DNA of 23,197 bases from Nanobdellota archaeon (lineage in GTDB: Archaea; Nanobdellota; Nanobdellia; Pacearchaeales; GW2011-AR1). The translations under genes were made by a program, and so were the position numbers. The notes under the pieces are model-generated. The model made no database searches. It was given only the letters and a program-made list of their open reading frames with translations, and had not been told where the DNA came from. The stretch covers positions 1-23,197 of the forward strand of contig JAHJMH010000065.1 in the NCBI GenBank assembly GCA_018821425.1, written 5' to 3'. Positions 7,135 to 13,318 of the stretch are shown here, one piece after another (positions within the stretch are counted from its first letter, which is position 1; each line of letters begins with the position of its first letter).

Positions 7135-7449
7135 ATGGAATTCTGTCCAAAGTGCGGTGCGGTCCTGATTCAGAAGAAAAACAAAGACGGATGTCCGCGA
7201 TGCAGATACACTGCTAAGGGAAAAGTGAGAGTAAAAATTTCTGAGAAAGTCGGGGAGAAGAAGAAAATTAATATCGTTTCAGATAAAGATTCAGAAGTTC
7301 ATCCAGTAATCGAACTTGAAAAACCATGCGTAAAATGCAGCAACAAGAAAGCATATTTCTGGACGATGCAAACGCGCGCAGCCGATGAAACCGAGACAAA
7401 GTTCTTCAAATGCACGAAGTGTGCTCACACTTGGCGAGACTACAATTGA
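7135..7449 (+). CDS. tfs: Transcription cleavage factor TFS
   Basis: 104 residues. TFS enters the RNA polymerase pore and stimulates cleavage of backtracked RNA. The N-terminal zinc ribbon has C4xxC7 and C20xxC23. The C-terminal TFIIS-type ribbon has C65xxC68 and C93xxC96, with the catalytic acidic pair D84-E85 in QTRAADETETKF and the C-terminal TWRDY. An in-frame start at 7063 would add 24 residues from the repeat element. It is rejected because FCPKCG is normally found at the very N-terminus and a TATA box lies between the two starts. A paralogue sits tail to tail at 7469-7807, 19 bases away. Confidence 0.95.
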   Translation: MEFCPKCGAVLIQKKNKDGCPRCRYTAKGKVRVKISEKVGEKKKINIVSDKDSEVHPVIELEKPCVKCSNKKAYFWTMQTRAADETETKFFKCTKCAHTWRDYN

Positions 7450-7468
7450 TGGAATTCTTTCAAAACGA

Positions 7469-7807
7469 TTAACTAACCTTTCGCCCCAATCTTTCAGACC
7501 AACCACATTTGCCGCATTTTAACAGAATCAAATTATCTTCGTCCGAATAAAAAATCCCAACGTCTATAACCTGCGCTTTTCCGAATCCGCACTTTGGACA
7601 TTTGTGACCATATGTCGCAAATTCGTTTCCTCCCTCAGATATTTTTCTTCCGACAATTTTCCTCGGAGGAAGTTTCTCCATTTCAATTAACGGCGTCTTC
7701 TCGCCTTCCAGAACAAACCCGCAATGAAAACATTTTGAAACAAGTCCATCTCCGATTCTTTCAGGAATTAGGACACTCTCACACTTCGGACAAAACTTCA
7801 CCATCAT
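7469..7807 (-). CDS. TFS/RpoM-like zinc-ribbon protein, divergent paralogue
   Basis: 112 residues with the same two-ribbon layout as TFS: C6xxC9 and C26xxC29, then C70xxC73 and C98xxC101. The acidic pair D89-E90 (FYSDEDN) lies at the same spacing from the next Cys pair as in TFS, so the residues needed for RNA cleavage appear kept. The QTR part of the QTRAADE loop is replaced by GIFYSDE, and the end is GWSERLG instead of the usual WREY. It may be a second cleavage factor or a regulator of RNA polymerase, by analogy with the divergent TFS paralogues of Sulfolobales. That role is inference. Start at 7807 (ATGATG; the second Met is equally possible). The TATA-like box at 7829-7840 is shared with the tRNA side. 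Confidence 0.8.
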   Translation of the reverse strand: MMVKFCPKCESVLIPERIGDGLVSKCFHCGFVLEGEKTPLIEMEKLPPRKIVGRKISEGGNEFATYGHKCPKCGFGKAQVIDVGIFYSDEDNLILLKCGKCGWSERLGRKVS

Positions 7808-7828
7808 AGATTATTAACAAAAGAATAA

Positions 7829-7840
7829 TTTAAAAAAGTA
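7829..7840. promoter_or_regulatory. Shared TATA box between the TFS paralogue and the tRNA region
   Basis: TTTAAAAAAGTA. Its centre (about 7834) is about 27 bases from the minus-strand ATG at 7807 and also about 27 bases from 7861 on the plus strand, where a tRNA 5' fragment begins. No TATA-like sequence lies 26 bases before the true tRNA start (7952), so tRNA-Lys transcription may begin at 7861. Confidence 0.45.
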
Positions 7841-7860
7841 CTTATTGATAATATAAACAT

Positions 7861-7899
7861 GGCTCCGTAGCTCATAAGGGGAAATTTGAATTCCCCTTA
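7861..7899 (+). pseudogene. tRNA-Lys 5' fragment followed by a 9-bp hairpin
   Basis: GGCTCCGTAGCTCA (7861-7874) is identical to the first 14 bases of the tRNA at 7952. Instead of a D-loop it runs into a perfect hairpin: TAAGGGGAA (7875-7883), loop ATTTGAA, TTCCCCTTA (7891-7899). No other tRNA parts follow. It looks like a remnant or tandem duplication of the tRNA start that now serves as the 5' leader of the tRNA transcript. A functional small RNA is possible. Confidence 0.6.
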
Positions 7900-7951
7900 C
7901 AGTAACCTCTCCTTCAAACAGAAAGGTTTGCTACATCGCCAAAAAACAAAC

Positions 7952-8084
7952 GGCTCCGTAGCTCAGTCTGGTTAGAGCACTGGACTCTTATGAGAAGAAC
8001 CAAGGTTCTCCCTCACACCCTCTCCTTTTTGGAACGGGACTCAAAGAAATCCAGGTGTCGAGGGTTCGAATCCCTTCGGGGCCA
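7952..8084 (+). tRNA. tRNA-Lys(CUU) with intron
   Basis: Acceptor stem GGCTCCG/CGGGGCC (one G-U pair), D-arm GCTC/GAGC, anticodon stem CTGGA/TCCAG, T-arm GAGGG-TTCGAAT-CCCTT, discriminator A at 8084. After removing the intron at 7991-8048 the anticodon loop reads CTCTTAA, so the anticodon is CUU (reads AAG, Lys) and the mature length is 75. The CCA end is not encoded. The next gene starts only 6 bases later. The first 14 bases are duplicated at 7861-7874. Confidence 0.93.
7991..8048 (+). other. tRNA-Lys intron (58 nt, position 37/38)
   Basis: Inserted after A37. TGAG (7991-7994) pairs with CTCA (8040-8043), and anticodon CTT (7987-7989) pairs with AAG (8044-8046). The 3' cut would fall within AAA (8047-8049), giving a relaxed bulge-helix-bulge for the archaeal splicing endonuclease. 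The interior holds a hairpin, AGAAC/GTTCT with loop CAAG (7996-8009). There is no open reading frame. Confidence 0.85.
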
Positions 8085-8090
8085 TTTAGA

Positions 8091-8549
8091 ATGAAAAAAA
8101 GGGGTGAAGTACAAACTTGGGTCTTAATTCTAATCGTATTTTTTCTCATAGTCGCAGTCTATTTTCTCACTACAAAAACATGGAATATCACAGATGAAAA
8201 AACCGACCTCCAAAAATGCGTTGGAGAATGCAGCGAACTCAAAACAGAACTATCATTAATCAATCCCGGCTCGGAGGAATATTTGAATCAAGAAGAAAAG
8301 ATAATAAACAAATCAGAAGAATGTTTAGTCATCAATGAAAAATCGGATTCTTCAATTAGTGAAACAGAAATTCTTGGAAGCTGTGGCATATCAAAAACAA
8401 ATACCAACTGCGTCGCGTCGGGCGAAACCATTTATCTTTTAGAATTAGAAACATGTGCCGAAGGAATCCAAAAATGCTGTTCTGAAAGAGGCCTTTGCGT
8501 AACGAACAAATCACACGTCCAGAATTACGTCGCTTGTGTTCCCTATTAA
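8091..8549 (+). CDS. Cys-rich protein with N-terminal membrane anchor, function unknown
   Basis: 152 residues. After a short basic start (MKKRGEVQTW) comes one hydrophobic segment at about 11-29, then an extracellular-looking domain with ten Cys residues (KCVGEC, EEC, GSC, NC, TC, KCC, LC, AC). The even number and pairing suggest disulphides outside the membrane. The N-terminus resembles the type IV pilin-like or class III leader segments common in small archaeal surface proteins, but no clear cleavage site is seen. Start at 8091: the upstream in-frame codon at 8055 lies inside the tRNA gene and is rejected. The start is 6 bases after the tRNA end, so the mRNA may be released by tRNA 3' processing. 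I do not recognise a family. Confidence 0.7.
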   Translation: MKKRGEVQTWVLILIVFFLIVAVYFLTTKTWNITDEKTDLQKCVGECSELKTELSLINPGSEEYLNQEEKIINKSEECLVINEKSDSSISETEILGSCGISKTNTNCVASGETIYLLELETCAEGIQKCCSERGLCVTNKSHVQNYVACVPY

Positions 8550-8779
8550 TTTTTTATATTCTTCAAATTCTTCGCAAGATTCGCGCGCTTTTCCAAAACT
8601 CGAGTAACTTTTATTTTCCTATTTCCTAATTTTGTAGGATTAGTAATTATATCACCCGATTCTGCAGAAATTATTTTATTGAGAAGACTAATTGGAATTT
8701 TCCTATCTTGAGAAATTCCAAGCTGCTTATGCAAAATCCCCTTTTTCAAACGAAGTTTCTGAATCCATTTAATCACCAT
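8546..8779 (-). CDS. Small basic protein, function unknown
   Basis: 77 residues, strongly basic. The sequence KWIQKLRLKKGILHKQLGI, then KIPISLLNKI, recalls small proteins of phage and archaeal genomes that share a KKGALH..LG....IP pattern. I know no experimentally assigned function. A TTTATAAT box on the minus strand near 8803-8811 is about 26 bases before the ATG, which supports it as a real leaderless gene. It overlaps the neighbouring convergent stop by 4 bases. Confidence 0.6.
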   Translation of the reverse strand: MVIKWIQKLRLKKGILHKQLGISQDRKIPISLLNKIISAESGDIITNPTKLGNRKIKVTRVLEKRANLAKNLKNIKN

Positions 8780-8832
8780 AACATATACATTAAAGAATAT
8801 AGATTATAAATTTTTTGAAAATAAATAAAGAA

Positions 8833-9117
8833 TTATCTTACCAACTTTTGAATGTTCTCAATCGCATCCGCCACTTCTTTTCCTTTCTTTGTCAACTTAA
8901 TTATCTTAATTCTTCCTCTCTTCTCAAAACTGACAAGGCTAAGTTCTTCAAGAATCTGGAGAATTTTCACCGCATGGCTGTAAGTGCAATCAACTTCCTT
9001 TGCAAGAATGCTTCCATATCTCATCCTGGTGTTCTTCTTTAATGAGACCAGCATTAACGCCGGCTTTCTTCGGAAAAAAATGTCAAAATTATCTTTCATT
9101 TTATGCTTAATTTGCAT
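8833..9117 (-). CDS. Winged-helix transcriptional regulator
   Basis: 94 residues, one winged helix-turn-helix domain. A helix around KPALMLVSLKKN leads to the recognition region (YGSILAKEVDCTYSHAVKILQILEEL), and the wing is LVSFEKRGRIKIIKLTKKGKEVADAI. This is similar to MarR/ArsR-like and archaeal phage-type regulators. There is no ligand or metal motif. A perfect 9-bp inverted repeat lies 7 bases upstream of the start and overlaps the expected TATA position, so negative autoregulation is likely (inference). Met7 (9099) is an alternative start. Confidence 0.8.
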   Translation of the reverse strand: MQIKHKMKDNFDIFFRRKPALMLVSLKKNTRMRYGSILAKEVDCTYSHAVKILQILEELSLVSFEKRGRIKIIKLTKKGKEVADAIENIQKLVR

Positions 9118-9123
9118 TGTTTA

Positions 9124-9147
9124 ATGTATATATTTTATTATATACAT
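9124..9147 (-). promoter_or_regulatory. Palindromic operator over the promoter of the winged-helix gene
   Basis: ATGTATATA (9124-9132), spacer TTTTAT, TATATACAT (9139-9147): a perfect 9-bp inverted repeat containing the TATA-like sequence about 26 bases before the start at 9117. A dimeric winged-helix protein bound here would block TBP. Confidence 0.7.
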
Positions 9148-9223
9148 CCTGATAACAGTATACTTTTAATTGTTTTGTAACCATTGCTTTGTAATATAGT
9201 CATTAAACTTGTCTTTTTAAATC

Positions 9224-9237
9224 TTACCTATTGGTAA
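9224..9237. promoter_or_regulatory. Short inverted repeat upstream of topA
   Basis: TTACC-TATT-GGTAA, 5-bp arms, just after a TTTTTAAATC box (9214-9223). It could be an operator or a second promoter region for topA. The evidence is weak. Confidence 0.25.
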
Positions 9238-9270
9238 TTTTAGAATGGTAACAGGTTTCAGGAAACAAAC

Positions 9271-9282
9271 AAAAATTTATAT
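9271..9282 (+). promoter_or_regulatory. TATA-like box for topA
   Basis: AAAATTTATATT, centred about 27 bases before the ATG at 9305, fits a leaderless topA transcript. Confidence 0.45.
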
Positions 9283-9304
9283 TCTTCAAGGACTTAAATA
9301 AAAT

Positions 9305-11701
9305 ATGCCAAAAAAACAGCAAAAATCAAAAGAAGAAAAGCTCGCAGAAAGTTTCTTCCCTGTTGACAAAGATGACTTGAAATATGCGATAGAAAAGCCA
9401 GCAAAAACTGTAGATGTTTCATCATTAATAAAAATTGAGAAAGGACCTTCTAAGAAAACCGCCACTAAGAGAAAAACCGCCACCAAAAAAACGCGGAAAA
9501 AGACTACGCGAGCCAAAAAGTCCCTGAAAGAATTCACTCCGCCAAAAATCAAACTGAAGGACAGCGGCTACGAATTAATTATTACAGAAAAACCTCAAGC
9601 AGCTCTTAAAATTTCTTCAGCATTAGGGAAATCCATAAAAAGAGGTTCGGGAGGAGTTCCATTCTATGAAGTCGATAGAAACGGGAAAAAATTAGTCGTC
9701 GCGTGCACAGTCGGACATCTTTTCACATTAACACAAAAAACTCGTGGTTCGAAAGTTCCTGTTTTTGACATTAGCTGGGTTCCAAATTCCTTCACGAGAA
9801 AAAGCGACTTCACAAAAAAATATCTTGACACTCTAACAAGATTAGCAAAAAGCGCGGGATCTATAACAGTTGCAACAGATTACGACGTCGAAGGAGAAGT
9901 TATTGGACTCAACGCAGTTCGATTCATAGCAGGGCAAGCGGACGCAGCAAGAATGAAATTCTCTACATTAACAGAAAAAGAACTTAACAAATCATACGAT
10001 GAAAAACTGCCGAGCATTAATTGGGGGCAAGCAATCTCGGGAGAAACCAGACACTATCTCGATTGGTTCTACGGAATAAATTTCTCGCGAGCATTAATGA
10101 ACGCAATCAAAACAACTGGAAAGTTCAGGATAATGTCAATTGGCAGAGTCCAAGGCCCAACATTAAAACTTATCGTCGAAAAAGAAAAACAAATCTCCGA
10201 ATTCAAGTCGCAAAGATACTGGCAAGTTTTCATAACTGTTGAAAGCGTTCCTACTCTAGGGCGGGCGGGCGGGGCACTGCACGGAGTGTCCAACTCAGAA
10301 AACATTGAGCTCCAGCACAACAGAGACATCTTCGAAAAAAGCGAACTTGAAAAATTCAAAGACCTTAAAGGAAAAACAGGAATCGCAAGCACGACAAAAA
10401 GAGAACAAAAAATGGCACCGAACCCTCCCTTCAATCTCACAACTCTTCAAACAGAAGCATACCGATTCCACGGAATAACTCCTCAAAGAACAATGCGCGC
10501 AGCGCAAAGTCTCTATCTCGCAGGATTAATTTCATACCCTCGAACCAGCTCGCAAAAACTTCCCCCTTCAATTAGCTATAAAGAAATAGTTGAAACCCTT
10601 TCAAAGAAATACAAAGTTCAAAAATTAATCACCCGCTCGGTTCCTATAGAAGGTAAAAAGTCAGACCCGGCACACCCTTCGATTCATCCGACAGGTCAAG
10701 ATTCAGGAATTCTTAGTGGCGATGAAGAAAAAATATACGAACTTATAGTAAAAAGATTCCTCGCGCTTTTCATGGACAACGCAATAGTTGAGAACAAAAC
10801 AATAAAAGTAGATGTTGATATTGAAAACAATAAAACAGCGTTCATAAAAAAAGGCTCTGAAATAAAAAAATCATCCTGGCTTTCCGTTTATCCTAATAGA
10901 ATCAAAGAATTAGACCTTCCTGATTTGGATGGCGAAGTTAAAATCCTTGATTCAAGAAACGAAGAAAAAGAAACTCAGCCGCCGAAACGTTACTCGCCCG
11001 CATCAATAATCTCCGAACTTGAAAAAAGAAATCTAGGAACTAAGGCAACAAGAACAAACATAATTGAAACTCTCTACGACAGAGATTACATAAAAGACCA
11101 GAGCATAAAGGCAACTCCTTTGGGAATCTCGCTAATTGAAACTCTCGAAAAATATTGCCCAATAATAATCGATGAAACATTAACCAGAAACTTTGAAAGG
11201 GAAATGGAATCCATACAACAAGCAAAGAAGGACCATGTGAAGAAAGAAGAAAAAATCGTGGAAGATGCCAAGAAGACCATTACTGAAATCGCAAATCAAT
11301 TCATCAAGAGCGAAAAGAAAATAGGCGAGGAACTCATAAAAGCGAATGTTCAATTCAGAGAAGAACAGAAAGAAGAAAACAAACTTAACATATGCCCCGT
11401 TTGCAAAAAGGGTAACCTTTCAATTATGTATTCGCCAAAAACAAGAAGATACTTCGTCGCTTGCAATAAATATCCAGATTGTAGGAATACTTACTCGCTG
11501 CCACCGAATGGCTTAATCAAATCCGTTAAACCTCAAAAGGTCTGCAACGATTGCGGATTCCCAATGGTGATGCGAATTTCAAAAGGCCGAAGACCATGGG
11601 AATTTTGTTTCAATCCAAATTGCTCAAAAAACAAAGAGCGTTTAGAGGAGTATAGGAAGAAGAAAGCTGCTGAGGAAAATTCAGAAATAAAATCAGAATG
11701 A
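9305..11701 (+). CDS. topA: DNA topoisomerase I (type IA)
   Basis: 798 residues. The enzyme relaxes negative supercoils by single-strand passage. The TOPRIM domain starts near residue 88 (YELIITEKPQAALKI), with its acidic TDYDVEGE motif at 191-198. GRVQGPTLKLIVEKE is at 280-294, and the catalytic Tyr is Y411 (AGLISYPRTSS). Two zinc ribbons end the protein: CPVC...CNKYPDC and CNDC...CFNPNC. The first 85 residues form a Lys/Arg/Thr-rich tail (about 48-75) that probably adds non-specific DNA binding. Residues 314-331 are an extra loop (VPTLGRAGGALHGVSNSE) that includes the G-quadruplex repeat and looks like an in-frame insertion between a beta strand and a Glu-rich segment. The stop codon overlaps the start of the second mosaic repeat. 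Confidence 0.97.
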   Translation: MPKKQQKSKEEKLAESFFPVDKDDLKYAIEKPAKTVDVSSLIKIEKGPSKKTATKRKTATKKTRKKTTRAKKSLKEFTPPKIKLKDSGYELIITEKPQAALKISSALGKSIKRGSGGVPFYEVDRNGKKLVVACTVGHLFTLTQKTRGSKVPVFDISWVPNSFTRKSDFTKKYLDTLTRLAKSAGSITVATDYDVEGEVIGLNAVRFIAGQADAARMKFSTLTEKELNKSYDEKLPSINWGQAISGETRHYLDWFYGINFSRALMNAIKTTGKFRIMSIGRVQGPTLKLIVEKEKQISEFKSQRYWQVFITVESVPTLGRAGGALHGVSNSENIELQHNRDIFEKSELEKFKDLKGKTGIASTTKREQKMAPNPPFNLTTLQTEAYRFHGITPQRTMRAAQSLYLAGLISYPRTSSQKLPPSISYKEIVETLSKKYKVQKLITRSVPIEGKKSDPAHPSIHPTGQDSGILSGDEEKIYELIVKRFLALFMDNAIVENKTIKVDVDIENNKTAFIKKGSEIKKSSWLSVYPNRIKELDLPDLDGEVKILDSRNEEKETQPPKRYSPASIISELEKRNLGTKATRTNIIETLYDRDYIKDQSIKATPLGISLIETLEKYCPIIIDETLTRNFEREMESIQQAKKDHVKKEEKIVEDAKKTITEIANQFIKSEKKIGEELIKANVQFREEQKEENKLNICPVCKKGNLSIMYSPKTRRYFVACNKYPDCRNTYSLPPNGLIKSVKPQKVCNDCGFPMVMRISKGRRPWEFCFNPNCSKNKERLEEYRKKKAAEENSEIKSE
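10259..10275 (+). repeat. 17-base G-quadruplex repeat inside topA (copy 2)
   Basis: Identical to 1280-1296 and in the same codon phase (G R A G G A). It is followed by a small inverted repeat, CACT-GCACGG-AGTG (10275-10288). The encoded loop has no obvious counterpart in the conserved topoisomerase fold. Confidence 0.85.
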
Positions 11702-11826
11702 TTTTCCGTCGCTGTCGCGCCGATTATAAAAAATAGATTAACTCCAAAAACCCCTCGTGATTTTACCTCATTAACATTAATCGCGCGAAGCGCGCTATCT
11801 CTTCTGTATCTTGAGCGGGTGGGCGG
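11700..11826. repeat. GC-rich mosaic intergenic element, copy 2
   Basis: Lies between the convergent ends of topA and nreA. Its head, GATTTTCCGTCGCTG (11700-11714), begins inside the topA stop codon and matches the head of the copy at 6891. An AT stretch (GATTTTACCTCATTAACATTAATCGCG) resembles both other copies. GCGAAGCGCGCTATCT (11785-11800) is identical to 7034-7049. CGCGC-GAA-GCGCG (11782-11794) is a tight hairpin. The G-rich tail (GAGCGGGTGGGCGGG) reaches to 2 bases before the nreA stop. The CGACTTCG arms are absent from this copy. Confidence 0.75.
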
Positions 11827-11828
11827 GA

Positions 11829-13046
11829 TTAAACCCACTTCCACAAATTCGTCTGCGTCTTTATAGTTTCAAGAACTTTACTTTTCTTAATTATCTTTTC
11901 AGGATCAAAACCAAACTTTATCATTCCAATTTTCCTCGCGCTCTCCACCAACTCGCTCATTTCAGTAAATTTAAGATTTTTGTTGGCAAGCGCTTTTCGA
12001 ACACTCTCGCGAACAACCCAAACTCCAAGAGACGCCCAGTAACTCGGCAATTCAATTCTTATCGCGAGAACCGAGGCTTGTTTCTTTATGCCATCTAAAT
12101 ATTCTAAAATCGGTAAACGAGACGCGTAATAACCGCCCGCCGTCGCCGAGGCGTAAGTTTTCCTTCCGTGGAAACCTTCCATATCCGTCGAAGCTTTTAT
12201 TTCATTCCCAGGATTCCATGAACTTCCTGGAAGATACAATTCAAAAAGCTCATAAGAAAAAACATTCGGGAAAAGCATTATCAAATAGCAATTGCCCATA
12301 AATTCTCCAAGGAACAATTCATAATCTTCAATCCATTTATATCCCCTAATTCTTTCAAGAAAATTCTTTCCAATCATGTCGTCCGTCGCTGTTATCGACC
12401 AACGCGTCGGCACAAGTTTTTTATCTTTTTTCAAACCCAAAACCCCGACGCTCAAAATCTTGCTCAAAGTGTATTCATCAAATTTATTCTTGTAAAGATA
12501 TTTAATTCCTTCCGAAGCCTTCAACTCGTCATTAATAACTTTATCCAACTTCTTATCAATTTTCACATTTCCAACAATCTTCGCCTTCTTCAAGTCCCCC
12601 CGCATTCCTTGAGGCATAAGAACTCTGTCTTTTTGCAATCCAGGTCCGACTTTATTACGAAGCTCAATCTCAACATCAACAGGCTTTGAAGCCAAAGCAA
12701 TTTCTTGCGCAATTTTAACGAATCGGCTCGAGTCGCCCGAAGAAGAACGCGAGTCAGTAACTTTCGACCTAAACCGCGAATTAAGCAAACTATCTCTCAA
12801 ACTAATTACTTCCCTTATGCTAAAATTCTCGCCCGCCCAATATTTCGCGTCGTCGTAAACCCACGCGTTCTCGTCTCTTTCTACAGGACTCAAAATTCCA
12901 ACATTAACATTTGGGTATTTCAACTTCGAACCTATAAAAACGCTAGGCGGCGAGTTCGTATCCAGTTCAGAAATTTTCCCAAAGTCCTTATACTTGAATC
13001 GCGTCTCCGCAATTTTCTTAATTACTTCAAATTTGATATCACTCAT
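11829..13046 (-). CDS. nreA: NreA-type DNA repair protein
   Basis: 405 residues. It matches the archaeal Nre family (COG1602), known from work in Haloferax to act with UvrABC and PCNA in repair of mitomycin C damage. Family segments visible: SPPSVFIGSKLKYPNVNVG near residue 32, VPTRWSITATDDMIGKNF near residue 215, and WNPGNEIK with YYASRLPILEYL in the C-terminal half. The last eight residues, Q398-V405 (QTNLWKWV), fit a PCNA-interacting (PIP) box. The Cys-containing N-terminal zinc motif I expect for NreA is absent; the protein begins directly with the SPPSVF region. A TATA-like stretch (ATATAAATG, minus strand) is about 26 bases upstream of the ATG. The position next to radB supports a repair role. 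Confidence 0.85.
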   Translation of the reverse strand: MSDIKFEVIKKIAETRFKYKDFGKISELDTNSPPSVFIGSKLKYPNVNVGILSPVERDENAWVYDDAKYWAGENFSIREVISLRDSLLNSRFRSKVTDSRSSSGDSSRFVKIAQEIALASKPVDVEIELRNKVGPGLQKDRVLMPQGMRGDLKKAKIVGNVKIDKKLDKVINDELKASEGIKYLYKNKFDEYTLSKILSVGVLGLKKDKKLVPTRWSITATDDMIGKNFLERIRGYKWIEDYELFLGEFMGNCYLIMLFPNVFSYELFELYLPGSSWNPGNEIKASTDMEGFHGRKTYASATAGGYYASRLPILEYLDGIKKQASVLAIRIELPSYWASLGVWVVRESVRKALANKNLKFTEMSELVESARKIGMIKFGFDPEKIIKKSKVLETIKTQTNLWKWV

Positions 13047-13079
13047 GTAAACAAAAGGTAGAAATCATTTATATTATTT

Positions 13080-13306
13080 GGGCGTTACTGGCGAGTTATA
13101 TTACCTCGTTGCACTCGGACTTCAAAAGTTATTAATCAAAAAACGCCAGGATAATTTAACATACATGATTTTACTCATTCTCATTTTTTCAATCGCACGG
13201 AGCGCGCTAATTTTTTGTTTCCTCCTTGGGTGGGCGAGCGACTTCGTGGTAGAGAGAAATTTTGAGAACTAATAACTCGAGCGAAGTCGGGAGTAAGGTG
13301 GGACAC
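13080..13306. repeat. GC-rich mosaic intergenic element, copy 3
   Basis: Occupies the gap between the radB end and the nreA promoter. The left part is structured: CTGGCG/CGCCAG (13088-13093 with 13144-13149), with a competing GGCGTT/AACGCC. The middle has AATCGCACGGAGCGCGCTA (13191-13209), a variant of the block at 11779-11797, then TTGGGTGGGCGAG. The right part has GCGAGCGACTTCGTGGTAG (13234-13252) and GCGAAGTCGGGAGTA (13281-13295), both identical to copy 1, then GGTGGGAC. An open frame at 13078-13272 starts with TTG and is not credible as a gene. Confidence 0.75.
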
Positions 13307-13318
13307 TTTCTTTCAAAT

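Noticed and set aside
7861..7951. A second complete tRNA gene
   Set aside because: Only the first 14 bases match; there is no D-arm closure, anticodon stem or T-arm.
13078..13272. 64-codon plus-strand open frame with a hydrophobic middle
   Set aside because: TTG start, lies wholly inside a repeat element full of structured blocks shared with other gaps, and has no promoter at the right spacing.
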